DNA from: Pseudoalteromonas sp. XI10
GTDB taxonomy: Bacteria; Pseudomonadota; Gammaproteobacteria; Enterobacterales; Alteromonadaceae
NCBI RefSeq assembly: GCF_001469895.1
Contig: NZ_LOPY01000060.1
Location: 62,001-126,000, forward strand
Reading direction: 5' to 3'
Length of the DNA: 64,000 bases
A program made the translations under genes and the position numbers. The notes under the pieces are model-generated. The model was not told the origin of the DNA and ran no database searches. It saw only the letters and a program-made list of their open reading frames with translations. This document shows, piece after piece, positions 49,225 through 57,381 of this stretch; positions within the stretch are counted from its first letter, which is position 1, and the number at the start of each line of letters is the position of its first letter.

Positions 49225-52200
49225 ATGAACCTGACACGTAGTTCGCTGAAAAACCCTGCGAGTGTTATTGTCATCTTGGTGTTGATTATGTTGTTTGGCA
49301 TGTTGAGTATTTTTAAGCTGCCGATTCAGCTCACACCAGATATTGAGCAACCGCAGATCACTATTTTCTCAGGCTGGCGCCAAGCTGCACCTGAAGAGAT
49401 TGAATCGGTGATCATTGAGCCGCTCGAGAACGCAGTAAAAAACACCCCGGGTGCCTTAGAGGTTAATACTTACATTAACCGTGGCAATGGCTCTATCACG
49501 TTGACTTTTGCTGTTGGGCAAAACATGCAACAGGCCATGCTTGATGTTTTAACTAGCCTTAACCAAGCGCCGCCTCTGCCGTTAGATGCATTTGATCCTG
49601 TGGTATTTGCTGGCGGTAATAATGGGGAAGCCGCAGCTACTTTACTGGTCACCCCGAAAGATTTTAATAGCGACAGCCTTGATTTAGACATGGCGCAGTT
49701 CCAAAAACAAATCGATGAATTTGTTGAGCCCCGTTTGGCACGTATTCCTGGTGTTGCCCGCGTTGATTTAGCCAGTGAGCGACCAAAAGAGTTACGTATC
49801 ACCTTTGACCCTCACAAAGCCGCCGCACTTGGCGTCAGCCTTGACCAAATCAGTAACGTATTAGCCAGCTCACGCGATACTTCGGGTGGCCTTGCCAATG
49901 TTGGCCGTCGTCAATATACCGTGCGCTTTACTGGGCAATATGATTTATCGAGCATGGCACAAATGCGCGTTGGTTATTCAGGCGATAGACCCATTTACCT
50001 TGGCGATATCGCAAGTGTAGAGCGCACTTTTTCTGACCGTTTAGGGATGAGTGGTCGAAATGGTAAACCCGCGTATTACATTCGTATTTCGCGCGCAAAC
50101 GAAGCCAATACCGTTGCCCTACTCGACGAAATTAACCTTGCCATTAAAGAGCTAAACGAAGGGCCACTGGCTGAGAATGGCTTATCGATTGAATTAAGTT
50201 TTGATGCCTCAGTGCATATTCGTAATGCTTTGTCGTTGGTTAAAAGTAACTTAGGCCTAGGTGTTCTGCTGTCGTGTTTAATCTTGTGGCTGTTCTTTAG
50301 AGGCTTAAAGGCCACGTTTGTGATTGCAGCGACGATTCCTGTCTCTTTGTTAGTCGCGTTTTTAACGTTGAATATTTTTGACCGCAGCTTAAATGTTATT
50401 TCATTGGCGGGCCTTGCCTTTGCTGTTGGCTTAGTACTTGATGCCGCCATCATAGTGCAAGAAAACATCGCAAGGCTTAGAAGCGAAGGCTTTGATACTA
50501 AAAAAGCCGCGCTAAAAGGCGCAGCTCAAGTAACAGGTGCCTTATTTGCCTCAACCACCACCAGCGTTGCTATCTTCTTGCCTATTTTATTTATGGCAGG
50601 TATTGAGGGGCAGTTATTCTCTGACTTGGCGCTTACCTTATCCATTGCTGTAATTGCCTCTATGATTTGCGCAATTACACTTATTCCGTTGGCTAATCAC
50701 TTTTGGCCAGACAAAGAGCTAAAAGCGGATCCTTATCGTGAATATTGGCAGAAGCTGACTAACTTTATCATGGCGCTTACCAATACCCGCGTTAAACAAA
50801 TAGTATGGATAGTGTCGTTATTGGGAGGCTCACTCGTCGCGACCATGACCATGCTTCCGAAAACTGATTTTATGCCGCGCGCACCAACCGATGGCTTTTT
50901 CTTTAACTTAAATACCCCGCCTGGCGGCAATGTGCAGTTTATGGAAGAAGAGCTGCTGATGCGTATTAAAAAGCGCTTAATGCCTTATTACACAGGTGAA
51001 AAAGAGCCGGGGATAAAAGACTTTAACTTTTATGCTTTTGGTTCGAATGCTGGCGGTTTTATTTATTCTGCCGATCCACAACGTGTTGAAGAATTAATGA
51101 AGGTTGCCCGAGAAGAAATCTTCATTGATTTACCCGACACTCAAGTATTCTTCTTTAGAGGGTCGATGATCCAAGTTGCTAATGGTGGTGATGGTCGCAA
51201 TATCAATATCGATTTAACGGGTCCGAATATGGACGAGCTAATAGCCGGTGCCAATGTGGCGCTGCAAGCTGTCAACGAAGCAATGCCGAATGCCACTGCA
51301 AGGCCACAACCACGACTCGATATGGCAGAACCAGAACTTAGGCTCACACCCAATGACCGCCGTATAACCCAAGCAGGGCTGACTCGTCGTGACGTATCTC
51401 AAGCAGTGCAAGCCTATACAGGCGGGTTATTTGTTAATGAATACTTTGATGGCAACGAACGCATGAACGTGATTTTGCGCGGTATTCCATGGCAAACTCC
51501 AGAGGAGCTTAAAGCACTGCCCATTGTGACCCCGCAATCAGGTATTCAAACCTTAGGTGAGCTTGCCAATATTGAGCGCACCGTAGGCCCAACACAGCTT
51601 AGACGTGTTAATGGCCGCCGTACCGTGAGTATTGTTGTCACGCCACCAGCAGACATGAGCTTGCAACAAGCGCAAACTATTCTCTCTGAGCAAGTTATGC
51701 CAAAAGTTCGTGCAAGCTTGCCTGACAGCTCTGGCGCGATTTTGGCGGGTAACGCACAAAAGATGAATTCGGCCATGCAAGAAATGACAATCAACTTTAT
51801 CTTGGCTCTGTTTATTTTATTCTTGCTAATGACCGCATTGTTTAAGTCAGCCAAAGACAGCGCGTTAGTTTTACTGGTTATGCCACTGGCAATTGCAGGC
51901 GGTGTACTGGCTTTATTTGTACTTAACTTATTTACCTTCCAATCGCTCGACTTACTGACCATGATTGGCTTTATTATCTTGCTGGGTCTGGTGGTAAATA
52001 ATGCCATTTTATTGGTTGATCAAACCCGTGTCGCGATGGCCGCAGGGCTCAGCCGAGAAGACGCTGTTCGCCAAGCAGTGCTGCTGCGCGCAAGACCCGT
52101 TTACTTAAGTACCTTAACCAGCTTATTTGGCATGCTGCCACTGATGCTAATGCCGGGGGTAGGATCAGAAATTTACCGTGGCCTTGCCACTGTGATTGTC

Positions 52201-52335
52201 GGCGGCATGGCCATTAGTGCCCTATTTACCCTGATATTAATGCCAAGTTTATTGCAACTTGGCAGACAACTGCCGCCTGTTAATAACAAACAGCAACCAG
52301 AAAAAACGCCTTTAAGCTTGGTATCGAATCAATGA
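49225..52335 (+). CDS. RND efflux transporter, inner-membrane permease
   Basis: 1036 residues, the length and layout of the HAE-1-type RND pumps: helix 1 (PASVIVILVLIMLFGMLSI), a large periplasmic loop, helices 2-6, a second loop (from FMPRAPTDGFFFNLNTPPGG), and helices 8-12. Signature parts are LPIQLTPDIEQPQITIFSGW and RARPVYLSTLTSLFGMLPLM. In helix 4 the usual Asp-Asp relay is Asp406-Ala407 (GLVLDAAIIVQENI), so one acid is missing. The adaptor gene follows, overlapping by 4 bases; an outer-membrane channel gene is not in the window, so TolC is the likely partner. Substrate unknown. Confidence 0.9.
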   Translation: MNLTRSSLKNPASVIVILVLIMLFGMLSIFKLPIQLTPDIEQPQITIFSGWRQAAPEEIESVIIEPLENAVKNTPGALEVNTYINRGNGSITLTFAVGQNMQQAMLDVLTSLNQAPPLPLDAFDPVVFAGGNNGEAAATLLVTPKDFNSDSLDLDMAQFQKQIDEFVEPRLARIPGVARVDLASERPKELRITFDPHKAAALGVSLDQISNVLASSRDTSGGLANVGRRQYTVRFTGQYDLSSMAQMRVGYSGDRPIYLGDIASVERTFSDRLGMSGRNGKPAYYIRISRANEANTVALLDEINLAIKELNEGPLAENGLSIELSFDASVHIRNALSLVKSNLGLGVLLSCLILWLFFRGLKATFVIAATIPVSLLVAFLTLNIFDRSLNVISLAGLAFAVGLVLDAAIIVQENIARLRSEGFDTKKAALKGAAQVTGALFASTTTSVAIFLPILFMAGIEGQLFSDLALTLSIAVIASMICAITLIPLANHFWPDKELKADPYREYWQKLTNFIMALTNTRVKQIVWIVSLLGGSLVATMTMLPKTDFMPRAPTDGFFFNLNTPPGGNVQFMEEELLMRIKKRLMPYYTGEKEPGIKDFNFYAFGSNAGGFIYSADPQRVEELMKVAREEIFIDLPDTQVFFFRGSMIQVANGGDGRNINIDLTGPNMDELIAGANVALQAVNEAMPNATARPQPRLDMAEPELRLTPNDRRITQAGLTRRDVSQAVQAYTGGLFVNEYFDGNERMNVILRGIPWQTPEELKALPIVTPQSGIQTLGELANIERTVGPTQLRRVNGRRTVSIVVTPPADMSLQQAQTILSEQVMPKVRASLPDSSGAILAGNAQKMNSAMQEMTINFILALFILFLLMTALFKSAKDSALVLLVMPLAIAGGVLALFVLNLFTFQSLDLLTMIGFIILLGLVVNNAILLVDQTRVAMAAGLSREDAVRQAVLLRARPVYLSTLTSLFGMLPLMLMPGVGSEIYRGLATVIVGGMAISALFTLILMPSLLQLGRQLPPVNNKQQPEKTPLSLVSNQ

Positions 52336-53423
52336 GTATTAAAACAATGAACACACCTTTTCGTAAATTAACTGCTCGCTTTTGTGCGCTATTCAGTCTT
52401 ATCGCATTTAACGCCTTTGCAGTCGTACCTGTTACGGTAGAAACCGTCACACAAGCTCCGCTGACAAGCGAAATTGAAGTTAGCGGCACTCTGTATGGCA
52501 AAGATGATGTAACCCTAACAGCGGGTGTTAGCGGGCGTTTATTATATGTTGTTGAGCCAGGTACTCTGGTTAAAAGTGGCGATACCTTAGTACGTATGGA
52601 TACTTTGCCGCTTGAACTTGAAAAAGCACGCCAGCAAGAAATGCTCAATCGCGCCAAAATAAACCTACGCTTATATCAACAAGAGCTCGCTCGTTTACAA
52701 AAACTCGCCAAAGCCAGCAGTGCTGCAGCAAGCCAAGTCGATGATATGCAAAATAAGCATGACCTTGCGTTATCTGATATCGCACTGGCTAAGGTTGAAT
52801 TAAAAGTAATAGACGATCAGCTTTCGCGTGCAACCGTGCGCGCCCCATTTGACGGCGTGATCAGCGAGCGTTTTAAACGCGCTGGTCGCGAAATAAATCG
52901 TGCTGATGAACTGGTCACCCTGCTCGATATTAATAACCTAGAAGTGCGTTTGTACGTGCCTGTTAAATACTTAAAGTTTTTACACAAAGGCATAGAGTTA
53001 CCGATTCAAGCCGGCGACTTATCAGCCCCTGATATGACAACAGCCACCGTAACAGCGGTGATCCCATCAACCGATCCGCGTTCACAAACCGTAGAAGTAC
53101 GTGCCCTACTACCAAATGATGCCGAGCAAACATGGGCAATTGGCCAACTGGTTGATGTAGCCGTGCCACTAAAAAGCAAAGGGGATGTACTACTGGTGAA
53201 TCGCGATGCGCTGATCTTACGCAAAAAAGGCACCCATATCGTCAAAATCGACAACGACAACAAAGCCCTGCAAATTCCCGTAAAAGTCGGTAATGGCAAA
53301 GATAAACTGGTTGAAGTCACCCCGACTTCAAACATCACCTTAAATGCGGGCGATAAAGTCGCAGTACGCGGCGCCGAGCAACTGCAAACCGGGCAAGAAG
53401 TCGAAGTTCAGGTAAAGCAATAA
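52332..53423 (+). CDS. RND efflux periplasmic adaptor (HlyD/MFP family)
   Basis: 363 residues. A signal peptide (about 1-30, LIAFNAFA) is followed by the membrane fusion protein order: beta-barrel strand EIEVSGTLYGKDDVTLTAGV, lipoyl half (LLYVVEPGTLVKSGDTLVRM), a short coiled-coil hairpin (LEKARQQEMLNRAKINLRLY onward), second lipoyl half (RATVRAPFDGVISERF), barrel and membrane-proximal domain. No lipobox is visible. It is coupled (ATGA) to the permease gene; the permease-first order is reversed from the usual one. Confidence 0.9.
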   Translation: MSIKTMNTPFRKLTARFCALFSLIAFNAFAVVPVTVETVTQAPLTSEIEVSGTLYGKDDVTLTAGVSGRLLYVVEPGTLVKSGDTLVRMDTLPLELEKARQQEMLNRAKINLRLYQQELARLQKLAKASSAAASQVDDMQNKHDLALSDIALAKVELKVIDDQLSRATVRAPFDGVISERFKRAGREINRADELVTLLDINNLEVRLYVPVKYLKFLHKGIELPIQAGDLSAPDMTTATVTAVIPSTDPRSQTVEVRALLPNDAEQTWAIGQLVDVAVPLKSKGDVLLVNRDALILRKKGTHIVKIDNDNKALQIPVKVGNGKDKLVEVTPTSNITLNAGDKVAVRGAEQLQTGQEVEVQVKQ

Positions 53424-53440
53424 CTATTAGGCTTGAGATG

Positions 53441-53475
53441 ACTGCCAGCTATTTAATATTTTAAGAGCTGGCAGT
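53441..53475 (+). other. Hairpin after the RND operon
   Basis: ACTGCCAGCT (53441-53450) pairs with AGCTGGCAGT (53466-53475) around a 15-base loop. There is no U-tract, so it is a weak terminator candidate or mRNA-end hairpin. The whole stretch 53424-54205 (782 bases) has no convincing gene; it holds this hairpin, one copy of the island repeat, the GTTATGAC repeats, an insertion-sequence-like remnant and a minus-strand terminator. Confidence 0.5.
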
Positions 53476-53509
53476 TATGATAAAGGGTAGTAATGATTAT
53501 TAAGAGTTG

Positions 53510-53558
53510 CGCTTGTTTTTGACTTTCTAGGAAGCAAAAAGCAAGACAAGACCCCTTT
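53510..53558. repeat. Island repeat, copy 1 (distal edge)
   Basis: GCTTGTTTTTGACTTTCTAG then GAAGCAAAAAGCAAGAC and GACCCC. It is the fullest copy and lies between the RND operon and the toxin array, probably marking the array's edge. Confidence 0.65.
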
Positions 53559-53563
53559 ATTTT

Positions 53564-53703
53564 TTTGGTAAATGTTATGACCGGGTATGAGATAACGTAT
53601 AGTGGAAATTTGGCCTGGCTAAAAAATCGTTCGATAAAAGCGTGGGAAAAACCGTCATAACCCTGCCAAATTTTATGATAAATAATTTGGTAAACGTTAT
53701 GAC
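53564..53703. repeat. GTTATGAC repeats of unknown origin
   Basis: TTTGGTAAATGTTATGAC at 53564-53581 and TTTGGTAAACGTTATGAC at 53686-53703 are direct repeats (one mismatch in 18). A shorter inverted copy, GTCATAAC, lies between them at 53654-53661. Confidence 0.5.
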
Positions 53704-53948
53704 GATAATTTTGTAAACAACACTTTAGATTTAATGGAATTGAATTATAAGAGGCGACCTATTTATTTGACCCTTTATCACTTTTCTTTTTCTCAAACCT
53801 AATAAAGGTAAAATTAAACAATAAGATTAACCCAATAAATATAACTAATTCAACAAGAATATGATTTTCATCAAACAAGTATAGAACTATCAACGTTGAT
53901 ATAAATACACTTATATAAATATTGGAAATTCCGCACCTAACCGACCAC

Positions 53949-53991
53949 GGTTCCGCTTACTTTGGACCGGGGTTCTGTTCAGTTTCGACCA
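53949..53991 (+). mobile_element. Remnant of an insertion-sequence end (IS21-like?)
   Basis: GGTTCCGCTTACTTTGGACC and GGTTCTGTTCAGTTTCGACC are two tandem imperfect copies with a 22-bp period. Multiple terminal repeats of about 20 bp ending in a GACC-like string are known for IS21-family ends. The following bases up to about 54120 are GC-richer than their surroundings but encode no recognisable transposase. It is a fragment at best. Confidence 0.4.
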
Positions 53992-54159
53992 TATGTCTGC
54001 CGGGAATGGACCACCCAATTCAGCCTGTAACCAGAGGCAATAATACAGCTGTAGTTGGCGGCGCTGCCCCAAACTGCACACCCCACTGGCAAGCCCTGAA
54101 CACCTCTACTGGAAGATGCTGATCGGGCTGCTGGACAGACTGAACACTACAGACATTAA

Positions 54160-54183
54160 AAAGCCCCGCACGAGCGAGGCTTT
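54160..54183 (-). terminator. Terminator after the Rhs immunity gene
   Basis: On the minus strand AAAGCCTCGC pairs with GCGGGGCTTT (one mismatch) around TCGT, followed by more T. It lies 22 bases after the stop of the immunity gene. Confidence 0.7.
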
Positions 54184-54205
54184 AAATCAAAAGTACTCCA
54201 CCACC

Positions 54206-54499
54206 TTACATTAACTCAATCACATTGAATGCAACTGAAATAAACCATGTTAAAAGCAAAGTGGCGTTTATTATTCCCCCTACTTTCCAGTAACTTAACC
54301 TACCAAGCAAGAAGGAAAGCAAGTTAAAGATATTTAAGAGGAAAACCAAAATATAGGTTGTATTAAAAATAAATATAATCGGAAGTGAAGCATATCCTTT
54401 CAATAACAAACCAACTATTTCAGTCAATATTAATCCACTATATGCAATTAATATAATGGTTGTTAGCCAAGTTAAAATACTAAGCACTTTTTTAATCAT
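54206..54499 (-). CDS. Probable membrane immunity protein for the Rhs toxin
   Basis: 97 residues with three predicted membrane helices (about 7-30, 38-62, 72-93) and little soluble sequence. It starts 8 bases inside the toxin gene and is followed by a terminator, the standard position for the cognate immunity gene. If the toxin attacks peptidoglycan in the periplasm, a membrane-embedded immunity protein is sensible. The start context and first codons (ATGATTAAAAAA) resemble those of the orphan gene 57938-58279, which suggests relatedness. I recognise no named family. Confidence 0.65.
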   Translation of the reverse strand: MIKKVLSILTWLTTIILIAYSGLILTEIVGLLLKGYASLPIIFIFNTTYILVFLLNIFNLLSFLLGRLSYWKVGGIINATLLLTWFISVAFNVIELM

Positions 54500-55262
54500 T
54501 TTTATTCAACTTTAAAGATTCAAGCCTTCCACTGACTTCAACTACTCTGAGCTTTCCATACCTAGTAGAGTCTTCTTTTTTATCTGCAAAAGGATTTTTA
54601 GACTTTGAATCAACTTCTGTTCCTGTTGTTTTCGTTGATTGCAGAATTGAGTCGACTAGATCCCATCCTTCTTGGTCTTCGGCAGCAATACAGCCTATAG
54701 TCAACCCTGGTTTATGCAATCTAAACAAATCTCTGCCTGTTTTATCGTGAGTATCATCGCCATAATTGCTATCCAAAGGCTCTAACCTATAGAAATCTTT
54801 TCTTGGTGTATACAAAATATCATAATCCCCGACTTCTATTGGATTTCCCCAAGGATTGCCACCAGAAAATGCGTTAATTACAATCCGTTCCTTGGAATCT
54901 AAATCTCTAATCGATAGAACGTTGTTGGTACGATCATATATTGCACGTACTTCTAATCCATTTGGATCATAATTATTAATCGGATCATTCCCCACATAGG
55001 CGTACCAGTTCATGCCGTCTTCGTAGCCGATGGGGTCGGTTTGCATAAAGCGGCCGAGCTTCGGATTGTAAACCCGTGCTTTGTAGTGATAAAGCTTAGT
55101 ACCTGGAAGTAAGATTTGCCCTGTGTAACGGAAACGCGATGAGCTGGTATTAATCGGCTCTCCAAATGGGCCATACTTATGTGTTGCTATTATTGAACCT
55201 GAGCTATTCGTTTCACTAATAAATTGCCACTTCAGACTTACCAAGGGCAAAAAGCAAACCAT
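54492..55262 (-). CDS. Orphan Rhs tip with L,D-transpeptidase-like (Tlde1/DUF2778-type) toxin domain
   Basis: 256 residues. Residues 12-103 are the end of an Rhs core: [51 protein letters not shown] and the closing [15 protein letters not shown]. The remaining 150 residues are the variable toxin: [20 protein letters not shown], then [20 protein letters not shown], with His183 and Cys191. The pattern G..NP...(I/V)..GxYxI...GR..FxxH...(S/T)xGCI is that of DUF2778/Tlde1 peptidoglycan-targeting effectors. About residues 1-11 come from an island repeat, so the Rhs body is cut off at that repeat. It carries no secretion part and is probably silent until recombined with a full-length rhs gene. The immunity gene overlaps its 3' end. 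Confidence 0.7.
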   Translation of the reverse strand: MVCFLPLVSLKWQFISETNSSGSIIATHKYGPFGEPINTSSSRFRYTGQILLPGTKLYHYKARVYNPKLGRFMQTDPIGYEDGMNWYAYVGNDPINNYDPNGLEVRAIYDRTNNVLSIRDLDSKERIVINAFSGGNPWGNPIEVGDYDILYTPRKDFYRLEPLDSNYGDDTHDKTGRDLFRLHKPGLTIGCIAAEDQEGWDLVDSILQSTKTTGTEVDSKSKNPFADKKEDSTRYGKLRVVEVSGRLESLKLNKND

Positions 55263-55269
55263 GGTCCTT
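55235..55269. repeat. Island repeat, copy 2 (at the Rhs tip start)
   Basis: GACTTACCAAGGGCAAAAAG continuing CAAACC...GTCC. It overlaps the first codons of the Rhs tip. Confidence 0.6.
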
Positions 55270-55328
55270 CATTTTCTCCTATTGGTTAGAACTGACCCTA
55301 TTGGTTACTTGGAGGCAGGGACATAACT

Positions 55329-55562
55329 TTAATCTTTGTTCCTTGGTTTATCTGCATCTGGGTTAAAGTACAGATATAAAACAAATATAAAATACATAGA
55401 AAGTACAACCCCGCAACAGGTGATCAGAAGTCGATAAAATATTTCTAAGGGTTCTCCCACAACTTCGGATGTGAGCATCCGGTACAGCACAAGTAATAAA
55501 ATTATACTTGAAGAGATTAAGCTATATTTTATTGCTCTTATAAAAATATTTTTACTTTTCAT
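55329..55562 (-). CDS. Small membrane protein, orphan immunity candidate
   Basis: 77 residues with two membrane helices (about 12-30 and 42-65) and a charged tail (FNPDADKPRNKD). It starts 3 bases after the stop of a degenerate toxin fragment (55566-55833), as an immunity gene would follow its toxin. No family recognised. The toxin is broken, so this gene may now be a free-standing protection gene or on the way out. Confidence 0.5.
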   Translation of the reverse strand: MKSKNIFIRAIKYSLISSSIILLLVLYRMLTSEVVGEPLEIFYRLLITCCGVVLSMYFIFVLYLYFNPDADKPRNKD

Positions 55563-55565
55563 ATA

Positions 55566-55833
55566 CTACTTTTTATTTGGTTTCATTGCTTCATCAACAG
55601 TTTTTCTTACGATATCCTTTGTTATTTGTGTCGCAAGTCTAATACTCCAAACGAACCTTCTGCTGCTTCAGCGACTTTGCCAATAGCATTACCAACTGCT
55701 TTCTAGGTCCAGTTACATACATCAGCCCAATTACCAAAGTATCTCTAATAGATGGTGTATTACTATTTGATGATTCATTGACTGCATCCCCTATTGCTTC
55801 AGCGGCACCGCTACCTGCTGGCAGAACTGCACA
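55566..55833 (-). pseudogene. Frameshifted Rhs-type toxin remnant
   Basis: Three reading-frame pieces on the minus strand join into one plausible toxin C-terminus. The first reads CAVLPAGSGAAEAIGDAV and NESSNSNTPSIRDT. A shift then gives FGNWADVCNWT, a stop, and KAVGNAIGKVAEAAEGSFG. A second shift gives IRLATQITKDIVRKTVDEAM and KPNKK before the stop at 55566. The Ala/Gly-rich, amphipathic opening is typical of the region after the Rhs PxxxxDPxGL junction. The 77-residue membrane protein follows directly. It is not translatable as a whole, and its activity cannot be named. Confidence 0.55.
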
Positions 55834-55836
55834 AAT

Positions 55837-55878
55837 CAGATCTTGCTTTTCATATTTTCTGGAAGCAAAAAGCTAAAT
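55837..55878. repeat. Island repeat, copy 3
   Basis: CAGATCTTGCTTTT, then TTTTCTGGAAGCAAAAAGC, almost identical to copy 1 in its right half. It lies immediately 5' (minus strand) of the frameshifted toxin remnant and after the stop of 55881-56168. Confidence 0.65.
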
Positions 55879-55880
55879 TT

Positions 55881-56168
55881 CTATATTTTTGGTTTTATAT
55901 ATGGCAAGTCATAACCATGTTTTTCACATACATCTTCATATGATTCTAAGATATTTTTAATTTTATCCAGTTCATATTCTATATCGTGAACTACAGATTC
56001 TTCATCGTTTATGTTCTGGGTGTATTGTTTCAACTCCACAAGTGCTTTTTGCAATAAGTTGTGCATTGCGAAAAGACTATCTCCTTGAAATACTACCCCA
56101 GGAAACTTCCTTTTAGCCATTTTACATACTGCAAAATTTCTAGGCTCAGTGAGCAATTCAATTGTCAT
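55881..56168 (-). CDS. Orphan immunity-like protein
   Basis: 95 residues, no membrane helix: an N-terminal strand region (MTIELLTEPRNFAVCKMAKR, then FPGVVFQGDSLFAMHNLL) and two acidic helices. FPGVVxQGDSL brings to mind small Rhs-associated proteins of the DUF6959 type, from memory and unverified. The ATG overlaps the stop of a short toxin-like tail (ATGA), as an immunity gene would. A repeat copy lies on each side. Confidence 0.5.
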   Translation of the reverse strand: MTIELLTEPRNFAVCKMAKRKFPGVVFQGDSLFAMHNLLQKALVELKQYTQNINDEESVVHDIEYELDKIKNILESYEDVCEKHGYDLPYIKPKI

Positions 56169-56239
56169 ATACCCTTCTCCAACTTATATGTTATTTGGGA
56201 CAGCACTTTGTCTACCAGACCAATATTATGATGGTCAGG
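56165..56239 (-). pseudogene. Toxin C-terminal tail remnant
   Basis: A 24-codon open tail, PDHHNIGLVDKVLSQITYKL followed by EKGI, ends with TGA overlapping the ATG of 55881-56168. An in-frame stop lies just upstream. DHHN could be what is left of an HNH-like site, but it is too short to judge. The upstream end lies inside a repeat copy. Confidence 0.35.
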
Positions 56240-56262
56240 TCATGTTTTTTTACTTATTAAAG
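56233..56262. repeat. Island repeat, copy 4 (left arm)
   Basis: GGTCAGGTCATGTTTTTTTA then CTTATTAAAG, matching the left arm of copy 7 (CTTATGAAAG after a T-run). Confidence 0.5.
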
Positions 56263-56307
56263 TACTAAGATAGAGCGGCCCACTTCATATACGCTTAGTT
56301 AAACAAA

Positions 56308-56973
56308 CTAAATAAATTTAGCTGATGTAAGATCAAATTGTGACAATGTACTTTTTCCTTTTTTATATTCAAGAATATTGCCCTTTGATATAGAAAGCTT
56401 GCCTAGATAACTATTAAACAAGAGTTCTCTTGGTAGAGTCTTAGCAATAATTAGTTGATCTGCTAATTTGCAATCCAAATAAACAAATTGAGTTAATTTA
56501 AATTCATCCATTGAGAGTGTAGCAATGACTTTAGATTCTATTGATTTCTTGGCCGATACTTTTTCAGATTGAACCCATTCATTCTTATAATTGTTAGCTT
56601 CGAACCGTTGCAATATACCCAAGCTTTGTTCAAGAGGAATTGGCATTGCAGATACAGCAGCCGACAAAGCTTTTTCTAATATCCTTATGTAATGCTGTTG
56701 AAACTGAGAATCCTTTAAATGGCTTATTTTCTCTAACGGGTAATGAACTACAACTTCGAGGAAAGGCACAACTTTCATTGGCTGCACCCTTATCTCTGTA
56801 CTGCCATCTGTCACATAAACATTTATTCGTGAGTATTTAGAGGTAAACTTGAGTTTACTGATTTCTCTTTCCCAAAAATTACACAAGCAACGAGACTTAA
56901 AAAGAAACACCTTTTTATCTTCTTCCGAATAATTACCGTCAAGGTAAAGTTCTATTTGACTTAACTTTGGCAT
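56308..56973 (-). CDS. Hypothetical cytoplasmic protein of the toxin array
   Basis: 221 residues with no membrane helix or motif I recognise: LSQIELYLDGNYSEEDKKVF, INVYVTDGSTEIRVQPMKVV, and LSMDEFKLTQFVYLDCKL. It is larger than its neighbours and could be an immunity protein for a larger toxin or an unrelated passenger. I set the start at the ATG 10 bases after AGAGG; the frame is open 20 codons further, where it would read through a repeat copy. Confidence 0.5.
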   Translation of the reverse strand: MPKLSQIELYLDGNYSEEDKKVFLFKSRCLCNFWEREISKLKFTSKYSRINVYVTDGSTEIRVQPMKVVPFLEVVVHYPLEKISHLKDSQFQQHYIRILEKALSAAVSAMPIPLEQSLGILQRFEANNYKNEWVQSEKVSAKKSIESKVIATLSMDEFKLTQFVYLDCKLADQLIIAKTLPRELLFNSYLGKLSISKGNILEYKKGKSTLSQFDLTSAKFI

Positions 56974-56984
56974 AAATCTATTGC

Positions 56985-57031
56985 CTCTTAGTTTTAGACT
57001 TTTTAGAAGCCGAAAGGTAGCTCCACCCTCC
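56985..57031. repeat. Island repeat, copy 5
   Basis: CTCTTAGTTTTAGACTTTTT then AGAAGCCGAAAGGTAG and CTCCACCC. It lies between 56308-56973 and 57057-57341. Confidence 0.55.
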
Positions 57032-57056
57032 ATTTGCTCTAACCAGTAGAGTAATT

Positions 57057-57341
57057 TTATTTTTCGAGAGTGGCGATTATATTAATGATTGCTAACTCAC
57101 CACTTATGAATTCAGAAAGACACCAAACAGATGTATTACCCTCTATTGCAATTGGCTGTAAATCGTCCTGTAAGCTACTCTTAAACAAAGAAAGACTTCT
57201 TTCAGATGTTTTTATTTCTTCAATACTTAATTGATTTAACCAACCCTTAGTTGCTTCTTGAATATTGTCACCCCTAAACTGAGATATGAAAGTACCGCCA
57301 TTCCAATCCATTAAAAATGTATACAATTTTGTACCTGACAT
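57057..57341 (-). CDS. Orphan immunity-like protein
   Basis: 94 residues, soluble: KLYTFLMDWNGGTFISQFRG, DNIQEATKGWLNQL, and a strand-rich end (EGNTSVWCLSEFISGELAII). The size, alternating strands and array position fit an immunity protein. A good AAAGG Shine-Dalgarno is present, so it may be expressed independently. No family recognised. Confidence 0.5.
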   Translation of the reverse strand: MSGTKLYTFLMDWNGGTFISQFRGDNIQEATKGWLNQLSIEEIKTSERSLSLFKSSLQDDLQPIAIEGNTSVWCLSEFISGELAIINIIATLEK

Positions 57342-57381
57342 TTATCTATAACCTTTAATTTTTTCAATCTATTGGGTTAGA

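Noticed and set aside
51546-52007. 153-codon minus-strand frame inside the RND permease
   Set aside because: Antisense to conserved helices 7-10; no start signal.
53922-54122. Plus-strand open frame of 66 codons
   Set aside because: It starts at TTG without a ribosome-binding site and runs through the IS-like terminal repeats; the composition is not protein-like.
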